A stretch of DNA of 64,000 bases, from contig NZ_QKTW01000016.1 in assembly GCF_003236175.1 (NCBI RefSeq), positions 1-64,000 on the forward strand, read 5' to 3'. Shown here piece after piece: positions 55,480 through 64,000 of the stretch. The notes below the pieces were generated by a model that was given only the letters and a program-made list of their open reading frames with translations, had not been told where the DNA came from and ran no database searches. The DNA comes from Taibaiella soli. GTDB lineage: Bacteria > Bacteroidota > Bacteroidia > Chitinophagales > Chitinophagaceae. Every line of letters starts with the position of its first letter. Position 1 is the first letter of the stretch. The translations under genes and the position numbers were made by a program.

Positions 55480-58400
55480 GTGTTGTCTGCCTGTCTGATC
55501 TGCTGGGCAGCAGCCTTCTTTTCTTTTCAGTCGGGGAAAAAGGCGGCAACTCCGGAAGGCATGGCACAACTCATTTCCGCCGATCTTCAAAAAAGATTAC
55601 ATGCCTATGAAACATTCAGAAACAACTATGCTTTATTACAAAAGGTAAAAAATCACTCGATCAGCGACGACGAGTTAAAAAAAATCGTTGACCTCCCTTT
55701 TCTGTTCTACCTCTACCAGGGCGAGAAACTTATTTTCTGGAATTCGAACCTGGCCTCTGCCGGCAACAATCCTGCCTATGAAAATAAGATCTACGACAGC
55801 ACACATATCGAAAGGGATATTTTCTACACGCTTAAAGATTCCTTGCAAATCGACGGTAAAAGTTATAGCATTTCTGTACTGACACCGATTGCATGGTTAT
55901 ATCCGTTCGAAAATGAATACCTCACGCCATACTGGGAAGCAGCACAACAAATTCCCAACTCGACGGAAGTACTTTACCATGCCGAGAAAAACAGCTATCC
56001 AGTATATGGACTCAGCAAAACACCCGCTTTTTATATCCGGGTACATTCGCAGGATATAAAACCGACAACACCTGGTACACTCACCATTTGCCTGACATTG
56101 GCGGCGATAATACTGGCACTGTTGTGGCTTCAGCTGATGGCACTTCATATTGCCCGCAGCTATGCACCCAAGGTTGGCGGCTGGTTTACACTCTGCGGTG
56201 TATTGCTGCTACGGTTGATTATCTACTTTTTCGGATTGCCATTTCAAATGGGTGAGCTGGAATTGTTTTCTCCAAACTTATATGCATCCAGTGCGTGGTT
56301 TCCATCGTTAGGCGATCTCATGATCGATACACTCTGCCTGACATGGATCTTTCTGTTTACAGCCATTCACAAACCTATCTGGATAAAAGGCGGGATCGAA
56401 AAACAACCCACCATTATCCGCTATTCCGTATTTGTGCTCGCACTCATCTGGTTGCGAATCTGCACATTTGGTTTTGTTACACTGCTGCAAAGTTTAGTGG
56501 TCGACTCTAAAATATCGTTTGATCTTAATCACTATGAAACGATCGACCGGTATACCATCATTGCCTTTCTGATCATTGCACTGATCATCAGCGTGACGGC
56601 GATGATCTTTTACTACATGAACCTGCAGTTCAATAAAATGATTCCGAACAGGTGGCTGAAATACCTGTTTGCACTGATTCTAAGCTGTATCAGTACAGCC
56701 ATACTTGTTTCTTACCATAACGAAAACTTAATCTTTCGCCAGGCTGTTTCTGTATGGGTTGTACTTTTCCTGATTTTACTCGACTCAAAACACCTCAAAA
56801 TTTCCCGGGAATTTTTGTCTCCGCCCATGGTACTCTGGGCAGTGTTTTTATGTATTTCAGCTACTACATTGCTACAGCATTTTGCTTTGGTAAAAGAACA
56901 GGAAACACGAAAAATTACTGCGGAGAAACTGACGAATCCATCAGATGACCAAATGACACGTTATGTCTTCGACCTGATCATTCCGGAGATGCAACACGAT
57001 AAGGTGCTCAGCTCATTCTTTACCCAACCCACAGCAGCTTTCCGCCAGCAACTGAATAATAGACTTGGCGTGTTTTACCTGGAGCGCCTCAAAAAATATC
57101 AATGGGATATTTACCTTTTCAATGCAAATAACGAACCGTTATTCAACAGTGACTCCCTTACCATTCCTGAATTAAAACAATGGCTTTATAGTCCTGTTAG
57201 TAAAGACAGCATAGTTTTCCTCAATGACAACGCGCATAATAATAATGCCCATGTTTATCTCGCCAGATTTCGTGCGTACAATGACAGCGACCATGTGATC
57301 GGTAAAGTGTTCATTGAACTATCACTGAAAAAATCAGATAATGAAACCGTTTACCCCGAGCTATTACAACCATCCAATCTACGGCAGCAAAAGATGGATC
57401 AAAACCATGCCTATGCTATCTATGATCACGGAAAATTAATATCTCAGAGCAATAATTATTCATTTGAACTGACCGCGCCGTCAAACAAAAATGATCCGGA
57501 ATATGAGTTTAAAAACAAAAATGGATATTCTATTCTCTACTACCGGCCTAATAAAGAAACAGCTGTCGTTGTCTCCTACAGACCAGAGCATCTCTGGTCG
57601 ATAACACGCATGTTTTCATTTGTGTTTGCCGCACAGATAGTCATAACCCTGCTGTATACTGTACACAACCTGATTCTCTACAGCATCTACAAACCGCGCC
57701 GGCAAGGAAGAAAGAAAAAGATCCGCCCGCTGGGCACACGCCTGCGGCTTACTATTCTACTCATCTTTCTTGGGTCTTTCGCATTTATCGGCGTTGCCAC
57801 CTCCTTTATTCTGAGTTTCCAGTACGACAGAAGCACTACTGTAAGGCTAACAGCTTCCATGCAGCAAATGGAAACAGAGATTCATCAATATCTGACGACC
57901 CATGATGGACTGAAAGATGAAACGCGGTTTAACCAGGTAACCCACCAGCAATCTTTTGAATATTTTATTGTAGATCTTGCCAACAGGCTGCCGGCAGATA
58001 TTAATATCTTCGACAACCACGGCATTTTGAACACAACCTCTCAGAGCCACATTTACGATAAAAACATTCTGGCACGCATTATCCGCCCTGACGCCTATTA
58101 TAAGCTATTTTACCAACGGCAGTCGTCCGTTATTCAAAAGGAGAGTATCGGCAACCTCAATTATCAATCGTGTTACATGCCGATCAGAAATGTAGCAACA
58201 GGCGTAACGCTCGGTTATCTCAATGTGCCTTATTTTACCTCAGAACGGGATATCCGCGAGCAAATATCAACAATCATCTCTGCGCTCATTAACGTGTACG
58301 TGCTTGTATTCCTCGTTTCGGGACTCATTGCCTATTTATTTACGCAATCGCTCACCAAACCTTTGCAGATGATCATTTCCGGTTTCAATCAGGTAAACCT

Positions 58401-59193
58401 CGATCAGAATAAACCACTGGAATGGCCAAATGAAGAAGATGAAATCGGCAGGCTGGTACACGCCTACAACGGAATGGTTAAAAAGGTAGAAGACCTGGCG
58501 ATACAACTGGCGCACAACGAACGTGAGGGCGCCTGGCGAGAAATGGCCCGGCAGGTAGCCCATGAAATTAAAAACCCGCTGACGCCGATGAAGCTGAGCA
58601 TTCAATACCTGCAGCGTGCCGTAATGCAAAACCGCCCAGATGTGCCAGCTTTGGCAGAGCGGGTTTCCAGCACGCTAATCGAGCAGATTGATAACCTCTC
58701 GTATATCGCTTCTGAATTTTCGAACTTTGCGAAACTGCCCGAGGCAAAACCAGAGGAAATAGAGTTGAATGCATTCCTGGAAAAACAGGTGCAACTTTAT
58801 AATGGCCGTGAAAATCTGGATATCTCCTATCATTCAGAGGACCAGCCTTTGCTAATTTTTATCGACCAGAGCCAGTTATTGCGCACCTTTACCAACCTGC
58901 TGCAAAACGCGGTGCAATCAATTCCGGAAGATGCGCCAGGAAAAATTATCATCCGGTTATTAAATGAAAACAATAATGCGCTGATCAGCATTACCGACAA
59001 CGGCAGCGGCATTTCGGAGGAGAAAAAAGAAAAAATCTTCAAGCCTTATTTTACAACAAAATCATCTGGTACGGGACTTGGCCTCGCCATGACCAAAAAA
59101 ATCATCGAAGTTGCCAGCGGTGCCATCTGGTTTGAATCGGAGGAAGGAAAGGGTACCACATTTTACGTGCAGTTTCCACTGAGAAAACATTAA
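55480..59193 (+). CDS. giant NtrY-like sensor histidine kinase
   Basis: A 1237-aa membrane sensor kinase. The GTG at 55480 was chosen; upstream codons back to the mazG stop (a CTG at 55453 with KKYPYW) are in frame, so the N-terminus may be longer. Layout: one N-terminal helix and a ~180-residue extracytoplasmic part; about eight helices at 198-470; a second soluble part to ~700; helices near 704-735 and 755-778; a third soluble part to ~930; a last helix ~932-955; HAMP ~955-1007. HisKA has His1028 in QVAHEIKNPLTPMKLSIQYL; the ATPase has DNGSGISEEKKEKIFKPYF and TGLGLAMTKKIIE. NtrY-like core. No response regulator is adjacent, so the partner is unknown. Confidence 0.9.
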   Translation: MLSACLICWAAAFFSFQSGKKAATPEGMAQLISADLQKRLHAYETFRNNYALLQKVKNHSISDDELKKIVDLPFLFYLYQGEKLIFWNSNLASAGNNPAYENKIYDSTHIERDIFYTLKDSLQIDGKSYSISVLTPIAWLYPFENEYLTPYWEAAQQIPNSTEVLYHAEKNSYPVYGLSKTPAFYIRVHSQDIKPTTPGTLTICLTLAAIILALLWLQLMALHIARSYAPKVGGWFTLCGVLLLRLIIYFFGLPFQMGELELFSPNLYASSAWFPSLGDLMIDTLCLTWIFLFTAIHKPIWIKGGIEKQPTIIRYSVFVLALIWLRICTFGFVTLLQSLVVDSKISFDLNHYETIDRYTIIAFLIIALIISVTAMIFYYMNLQFNKMIPNRWLKYLFALILSCISTAILVSYHNENLIFRQAVSVWVVLFLILLDSKHLKISREFLSPPMVLWAVFLCISATTLLQHFALVKEQETRKITAEKLTNPSDDQMTRYVFDLIIPEMQHDKVLSSFFTQPTAAFRQQLNNRLGVFYLERLKKYQWDIYLFNANNEPLFNSDSLTIPELKQWLYSPVSKDSIVFLNDNAHNNNAHVYLARFRAYNDSDHVIGKVFIELSLKKSDNETVYPELLQPSNLRQQKMDQNHAYAIYDHGKLISQSNNYSFELTAPSNKNDPEYEFKNKNGYSILYYRPNKETAVVVSYRPEHLWSITRMFSFVFAAQIVITLLYTVHNLILYSIYKPRRQGRKKKIRPLGTRLRLTILLIFLGSFAFIGVATSFILSFQYDRSTTVRLTASMQQMETEIHQYLTTHDGLKDETRFNQVTHQQSFEYFIVDLANRLPADINIFDNHGILNTTSQSHIYDKNILARIIRPDAYYKLFYQRQSSVIQKESIGNLNYQSCYMPIRNVATGVTLGYLNVPYFTSERDIREQISTIISALINVYVLVFLVSGLIAYLFTQSLTKPLQMIISGFNQVNLDQNKPLEWPNEEDEIGRLVHAYNGMVKKVEDLAIQLAHNEREGAWREMARQVAHEIKNPLTPMKLSIQYLQRAVMQNRPDVPALAERVSSTLIEQIDNLSYIASEFSNFAKLPEAKPEEIELNAFLEKQVQLYNGRENLDISYHSEDQPLLIFIDQSQLLRTFTNLLQNAVQSIPEDAPGKIIIRLLNENNNALISITDNGSGISEEKKEKIFKPYFTTKSSGTGLGLAMTKKIIEVASGAIWFESEEGKGTTFYVQFPLRKH

Positions 59194-59232
59194 GCGCTCC
59201 TCTAACTTCGTCGAAAGAGGAAAACCCCGATG

Positions 59233-60246
59233 TTACCAAACCTGCACTTCACGCTCCAATTCAATACCGAATTTTTCCCACACAGAAATGATCACTTCTT
59301 CGGAAAGATCCCAGATTTCCTGTCCTTTGGCATTGCCATAATTCACCAACACCAATGCCTGTTTTTTGTGCACACCGGCATCATCTTTTCGGTAGCCTTT
59401 CCAGCCGCACTGTTCAATCAGCCAGCCAGCGGGAAGTTTAATTTTTTTATTACCCGCAGCATAGGAAGGAATGCCTGCGTGCTTCTCTTCAATCTTTTCA
59501 AATTCAGCGAGCGTAATAGTCGGATTTTTAAAGAAACTGCCGGCGTTGCCGATTTTTGCAGGATCAGGCAATTTGCTTCTGCGAATCGCTATCACAGCAT
59601 CAGAAATAGCCTTGATCGACAATTCCGTCACACCCATTTTTTCGAGCTCTTCGGTAATAGCGCCGTAACTGGTATTGAACGCCGCTTTTTTATTTAATTT
59701 AAAGATCACCGACGTGATCATCACTTTATCCTTCAGTTTTTGTTTGAAAATACTATCGCGGTAATCAAACCTGCATTCATCTTTGACAAAGGAAACAAAT
59801 GCTTTTTCACCCCAGTGCCAGCCATTTACCGTTTCAATACATTCTTTGACCTCAACGCCATATGCACCAATGTTCTGAATAGGCGCCGCACCAACGGTTC
59901 CCGGTATCAATGAAAGGTTTTCCAGCCCGGCCCAGCCTTTTTCGATCGTATACAACACCACATCATGCCAGTTTTCACCACCCGCTACACGCAACCATAC
60001 ATTTTGATCATCCTCTTTCAGCAACTCAATTCCTTTTAGACGATTGAGCAGTAACAGGCCGTCTACCGGTTGCGTAAGTAATACATTGCTGCCACCGCCA
60101 AGTATCTTCCTTGTCTTGGGAAAACCCTTTGCAGCAACAATTTCTGCAAGCTCTGTTTCGTTAGTTAAACTAAAAAAATATTCGGCAGGAACATCCATAC
60201 CGAAAGTATTGTATGATTTGAGGGATATATTCTTCTGTAACTGCAT
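59233..60246 (-). CDS. murB: UDP-N-acetylenolpyruvoylglucosamine reductase
   Basis: FAD enzyme that makes UDP-MurNAc in peptidoglycan synthesis. Seen: NTFGMDVPAEYFFSLTNETEL, the FAD-binding KILGGGSNVLLTQPVDGLLLL, GLENLSLIPGTVGAAPIQNIGAYGVEV, the catalytic-region GNAGSFFKNPTIT and the end PAGWLIEQCGWKGYRKDDAGVHKKQALVLVNYG with a Glu-rich tail. 337 aa matches type I MurB (E. coli 342). It is convergent with the histidine kinase (39 nt apart). Confidence 0.95.
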   Translation of the reverse strand: MQLQKNISLKSYNTFGMDVPAEYFFSLTNETELAEIVAAKGFPKTRKILGGGSNVLLTQPVDGLLLLNRLKGIELLKEDDQNVWLRVAGGENWHDVVLYTIEKGWAGLENLSLIPGTVGAAPIQNIGAYGVEVKECIETVNGWHWGEKAFVSFVKDECRFDYRDSIFKQKLKDKVMITSVIFKLNKKAAFNTSYGAITEELEKMGVTELSIKAISDAVIAIRRSKLPDPAKIGNAGSFFKNPTITLAEFEKIEEKHAGIPSYAAGNKKIKLPAGWLIEQCGWKGYRKDDAGVHKKQALVLVNYGNAKGQEIWDLSEEVIISVWEKFGIELEREVQVW

Positions 60247-60403
60247 ACTGATGCCCTAAAATTAGCGGTTTCTCCTGAACAGGCTCTAAGTTATATTCAT
60301 AAATCATTTTTTTACAATACTGCGAAAATCCTACTGCGCGCTTTTATTACATTTATTCAAGCATTAATTTTCATCGATCCAAGCTTCCCAAACGACTCCG
60401 AAT

Positions 60404-63400
60404 ATGCGTCCGTCCAGAATAATGCCCCTTTTGTTTGTTTTACTATTGTGTTCCATTTCGCTTTTTGCACAGCGCAATGTGTTTCATTTTACGGATGCCC
60501 CACAGCTGCTGCGGCATTCACCTTACACTTGCTTTTACCGCATTCCTGTTGATTCAGTGCACCGTGTGGCATACACGGATTCCGCCATTGATCCGCAAAG
60601 CAACTGGATGCTGCAACCCGCTTATACCGTCCCTTTTCAAAAAGGCGACTCCCTGCTCAACACACATATTATGCCGCCAGGTTATTATCTCTTAACCGAC
60701 GCCAATGAAAATAATATCAACACCCGGATCATCCATATTCCTTCATTCAATGTCAATATTTTCAACCTGCGGGAAATGCAGTTGCTGACTATTGATGATG
60801 ATCTGCAGCAACCCGTTTCAGATGCACAGGTAATGTTCAACGGTCAAAATGTTGTTTATGATCCAGGCTACAAAGGCTATATTATTCGTAATCTCGACGA
60901 ATCAAGCATGATCAGTGTGCGCCGTGGCGAGGATATTATGTTCTATGGTTATCGCGCTGAAAAGCGGACGCCTTACAAAAATGAATACAGCAGCAAACCC
61001 AGCAGGAAAGAAAAACGGGAAAGAAATCAAACGGAATATGAAGGATACTTCGTAACCAACAAACCGAAATACCATCCTGGTGATACTGTAAAATTTAAAA
61101 CTTACCTGCAACAGCCGGCGGGCAAGAAAAAACTGGTAACGGAACCTTTGCAAGTAAAACTATATGAAAACTATTCTGGTAAGGAAATCATTATTAATCC
61201 TGCGTTAAAGCCGGAAGAACCCGGCGTATACTTCAGCGAATTTGTGCTCGGTGACACAATTCACATGGATCAGTATTACACGATTTACCTCACCGGAACG
61301 CAGTCAAACATCGCCACCACGCAGCAATTCAAAACGGAAGATTATCTGCTCGATGAAACTTTTTTGAAGGTAAAAGGTGAAACGCTTCAGTACTATCAGC
61401 CTAACGATACCGTACAGCTCTATGCATCCGCTTATACGTCCAACAATCTTCCGGTTTTAGACGGCACAGTAAGCATCAGTGTTATCCCATTCGATTATAT
61501 CAATCGCCCGGGAGATAGTGTGTTATTTATGCCTGATACCTTGTATCATACCACGATGCCGGTAGACCCGAATGGTGAAACTTATATCGGTTTTCCTACA
61601 ACGGGCTTCCCGAATACAAACATGCGGATGAATGTTTTTGTATCACTGGTCAACAGCAATTTTGAGCGAAAAGACACCGCATTTACGCTGAGCTATAAAA
61701 CCAATCCTTCCTATGTCCATTTTACGCAGAAAGGAAATAAACTGCTGGCTGAATTAATCAAAAACAAACAATCCATTTCCGGACCCGGAACAATCATACA
61801 TTATAAAGCAGGCAAGAAAGTGGAACAAACAATCAGCTATCCGTATGAATACACGATTCTACCTGCGGAATCAAGCGTTAGTTTTACAGGACCAGATTCT
61901 GTGCTATACAACCATATAGTGCGGGCGAGCGATTTCAATTCATCTGATGATTTCCTGAAAGACACTGCTTATCTACAACTTTCCGATCCTGAAAAAGTAT
62001 GGTTTTACTACAGCGCATATGCAGGTGAAGACTATGTTGGGTCGGGCATTGTGAAGAATGATACCTTACTTCGATTCTATAGTCCGAAGGGGAAGACAGT
62101 AACAGTGACCGGCGGCTTTCAATGGCGCGGACAAGTCGAAAACAGACGATTGGAGATCTTTAAATTTGATCGTGCATTGCAAATTGATCTTCATAAAAAA
62201 GACTTTGTATTCCCGGGACAAACAGATTCCATCAACATTCATCTAAGCGATAAAGAAGGCAAGCCGATCGATAAAACAAACCTGACAGTACTGGCATTCA
62301 ATAATCAATTTAAAGAAGACTTCACGCCCGACCTTCCTTATAACTATCCGCTGAAACCTGCTATTGGCGACCCGGATTTTGCGCACAGTATTGAAGGCAC
62401 ATCGGTACGTTATTTATCGCTCGCACCAACAAAAGACTGGTTGGCAAAATCGCATGCGGATACTGTGTTTTACTATAAAAACATTTTCCTGCTACCGGAT
62501 GATATCGCCTGGCTAAACTTTGATATTCCTAAATCAACATTGCCACAAGTTGCTTTCTTTCTAAAGAAAGGAAATGAGTTTTATCAACCAGAAGTGATTT
62601 ATGCTAATGGCACACCTGTTTATTACCGCTATTCATCCGGTTATAATCCTGCAGGCATTTTCTTAACTCCGGGTATCTATAATTTTTCGTTGCGCATGCC
62701 CGACGGTTGGTACAACATTAACGGAATCGATATCTGCGACCAGCAAAAAACAAACGTCTTCGTCAACACTGACAGTATTGGATTTTATTACACCAAACGA
62801 CGCGTGGCAGATACATTGTTTACCGACAAAAGAGCAAGTCATCTGGCGCTTTTTGCAGGCAAACAAGACATGCCGGATACATTGACAAACGGAGAGAAAG
62901 ATCAGCTCGCAGCAACTTTATTACTTTTCAAAAATGAAACGCCCATAGAGGCAGATTTTCTTCAGTACCCGTTACAAACGATTGCCACTAATCTTCGCCA
63001 ACTACCATGGGCAAACGATTACAGCTATCAATACAACCGTTATTACAATCCGGAAGAATCGCCGAACTATTCATTAGTTGGTCCGCTACGCATGAATGAC
63101 AGCATCTACTTTTTCCAGCAAAACAATACCAAGCTTCGCTTTCAGCCAGAACGAAATAAAATATTCAGCTTCCGGCCAGACATGACACGCGTGGAAAAAC
63201 AATACACTTTTGATCTGCTATCGCAACATCTTTCATGGCAATCAACAACACCGCAATATCAGTTTGTCACTCCCAATCCACAAAAATTCGATACACTGGA
63301 TTGCACTTATGTTCCGTCGAGGGCCTCGCTTCATTATGAACTCCGTGATACGCCGATCGTCATACATGCTATATCCAGCAACTATCCGGAAGTTCCGGAA

Positions 63401-64000
63401 ACTATGAAAAAAGCAAAGCTTGTTTATCTGGCGGCCACAATGCACCACGTGCACTATCTGGTTGTGAAAAGCGCGACTGATACATTTTTATACGTCAACT
63501 TCCCGGTAGGACAAACATATAATGTACCACCGGGTAAATATCAGGGCATCGTAATCTGGGATAATGACAGCATTAGTTATTTGCCTGTGACAACCGTAAA
63601 AGCAGGCGGCACAACGATTGTACCGATCGCCTACACCCACCCGCAAAGCAAATTTGATTATAACGCGCCGATTCCTTTGCTGAAAAAATATACAATCAAC
63701 GAAAAGCTTCCGAGAAAAGAACAAATCCTGGCAAAAGGTGGCAGAGAAATACTCGGATCCATTTATGGCATAGAACCATCCAAAAATCCCGGAATAGTTT
63801 CAGCAACCAAATGTGGCGGCGTTATTGCACAGACAACAATTGATGCAACCGGCAGCTATTCCATCTATCCGATTGCACCAGGCACGTATGATCTCAATTT
63901 TATCGTCAATGGAAACTTTGTCGGCACACTTAAAGATGTTGTTGTAAAAGCAGATTTGTCAGTAAGGGTAGACTGGCGATTGTATAAACGCGGCGCCGAA
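60404..64000 (+). CDS. large secreted MG2-domain protein, cut by the window edge
   Basis: Open reading frame from the ATG at 60404 to the right edge with no stop (at least 1199 aa), with signal peptide (MPLLFVLLLCSISLFAQ-type stretch after MRPSRI). Domains seen: a macroglobulin-type MG2-like region around YFVTNKPKYHPGDTVKFKTYL (about residues 215-235), further beta-sandwich repeats, and near the edge GSIYGIEPSKNPGIVSATKCGG followed by GSYSIYPIAPGTYDL, a carboxypeptidase-regulatory-like domain. This matches Bacteroidota alpha-2-macroglobulin-like surface proteins, but no thioester motif is in the visible part. The 3' end lies outside the window. Upstream gap 60247-60403 holds no gene. Confidence 0.8.
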   Translation, partial: MRPSRIMPLLFVLLLCSISLFAQRNVFHFTDAPQLLRHSPYTCFYRIPVDSVHRVAYTDSAIDPQSNWMLQPAYTVPFQKGDSLLNTHIMPPGYYLLTDANENNINTRIIHIPSFNVNIFNLREMQLLTIDDDLQQPVSDAQVMFNGQNVVYDPGYKGYIIRNLDESSMISVRRGEDIMFYGYRAEKRTPYKNEYSSKPSRKEKRERNQTEYEGYFVTNKPKYHPGDTVKFKTYLQQPAGKKKLVTEPLQVKLYENYSGKEIIINPALKPEEPGVYFSEFVLGDTIHMDQYYTIYLTGTQSNIATTQQFKTEDYLLDETFLKVKGETLQYYQPNDTVQLYASAYTSNNLPVLDGTVSISVIPFDYINRPGDSVLFMPDTLYHTTMPVDPNGETYIGFPTTGFPNTNMRMNVFVSLVNSNFERKDTAFTLSYKTNPSYVHFTQKGNKLLAELIKNKQSISGPGTIIHYKAGKKVEQTISYPYEYTILPAESSVSFTGPDSVLYNHIVRASDFNSSDDFLKDTAYLQLSDPEKVWFYYSAYAGEDYVGSGIVKNDTLLRFYSPKGKTVTVTGGFQWRGQVENRRLEIFKFDRALQIDLHKKDFVFPGQTDSINIHLSDKEGKPIDKTNLTVLAFNNQFKEDFTPDLPYNYPLKPAIGDPDFAHSIEGTSVRYLSLAPTKDWLAKSHADTVFYYKNIFLLPDDIAWLNFDIPKSTLPQVAFFLKKGNEFYQPEVIYANGTPVYYRYSSGYNPAGIFLTPGIYNFSLRMPDGWYNINGIDICDQQKTNVFVNTDSIGFYYTKRRVADTLFTDKRASHLALFAGKQDMPDTLTNGEKDQLAATLLLFKNETPIEADFLQYPLQTIATNLRQLPWANDYSYQYNRYYNPEESPNYSLVGPLRMNDSIYFFQQNNTKLRFQPERNKIFSFRPDMTRVEKQYTFDLLSQHLSWQSTTPQYQFVTPNPQKFDTLDCTYVPSRASLHYELRDTPIVIHAISSNYPEVPETMKKAKLVYLAATMHHVHYLVVKSATDTFLYVNFPVGQTYNVPPGKYQGIVIWDNDSISYLPVTTVKAGGTTIVPIAYTHPQSKFDYNAPIPLLKKYTINEKLPRKEQILAKGGREILGSIYGIEPSKNPGIVSATKCGGVIAQTTIDATGSYSIYPIAPGTYDLNFIVNGNFVGTLKDVVVKADLSVRVDWRLYKRGAE

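Overview
The window is about 64 kb of a Bacteroidota chromosome, most likely a Chitinophagales/Chitinophagaceae-type organism (inference, no phylogeny was run). Supporting signs are the TAnnTTTG -7 promoter elements upstream of many genes, type IX secretion (T9SS) C-terminal sorting domains of types A and B, a GSCFA-domain protein, a TonB-dependent receptor, LpxH-type lipid A synthesis, and short intergenic repeat words that recur through the window. No phage, insertion sequence, CRISPR array, tRNA or rRNA was seen.

Layout. 0.08-2.3 kb (minus): a 3-hydroxyacyl-CoA dehydrogenase and a fumarylacetoacetate-hydrolase-family enzyme. 2.5-10.4 kb (plus): two tandem paralogous giant secreted T9SS cargo proteins with the same terminator hairpin. 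10.5-12 kb: a periplasmic cyclophilin and a DUF2400/TIGR02757 protein. 12-15.1 kb (minus): homoserine dehydrogenase and a cystathionine gamma-synthase-type enzyme, the latter behind a complete SAM-I riboswitch with terminator and antiterminator. 15.2-17.2 kb (plus): a GntR/FadR-type regulator, a TauE/SafE exporter and a DUF1634 protein. 17.3-20.1 kb: LpxH, a SixA-like phosphatase and an APH-kinase/RapZ-C fusion. 20.3-24.8 kb: ClpP, DUF1801, GSCFA and YidC. 24.9-25.2 kb: a strong promoter, about 190 nt of non-coding transcript that folds into a 6S-like rod, and a terminator. 25.5-29.5 kb (minus): GyrB and MutL. 29.6-34.3 kb (minus): three tandem secreted PQQ-like beta-propeller paralogs, one interrupted by an in-frame TAG. 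34.5-40.8 kb (plus): CarB without its allosteric domain, a polytopic membrane protein and a TonB receptor. 40.9-45.6 kb: the biotin operon bioB-bioF-bioD-bioA followed by a ferritin-like di-iron protein. 45.8-55.4 kb: acyl-CoA thioesterase, beta-barrel protein, non-catalytic M16 homologue, a T9SS type B cargo, MsrB, Nth, a thioredoxin-like protein, UbiX and MazG. 55.5-64 kb: a giant NtrY-like histidine kinase, MurB and an MG2-domain protein that runs off the right edge.

How the genes work together. The sulfur block (SAM riboswitch, MetB-type enzyme, homoserine dehydrogenase) is divergent from an operon for a predicted sulfur-oxyanion exporter. LpxH, the sugar-kinase-like/RapZ fusion and, further away, MurB, LpxH and YidC serve envelope biogenesis. 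The four bio genes overlap each other by 8-16 nt and the di-iron protein follows 19 nt later, so it is probably co-transcribed. No gene for making the pimeloyl chain (bioC, bioH, bioW, bioI) is in the window, so this di-iron protein is the most interesting candidate for an undescribed function here.
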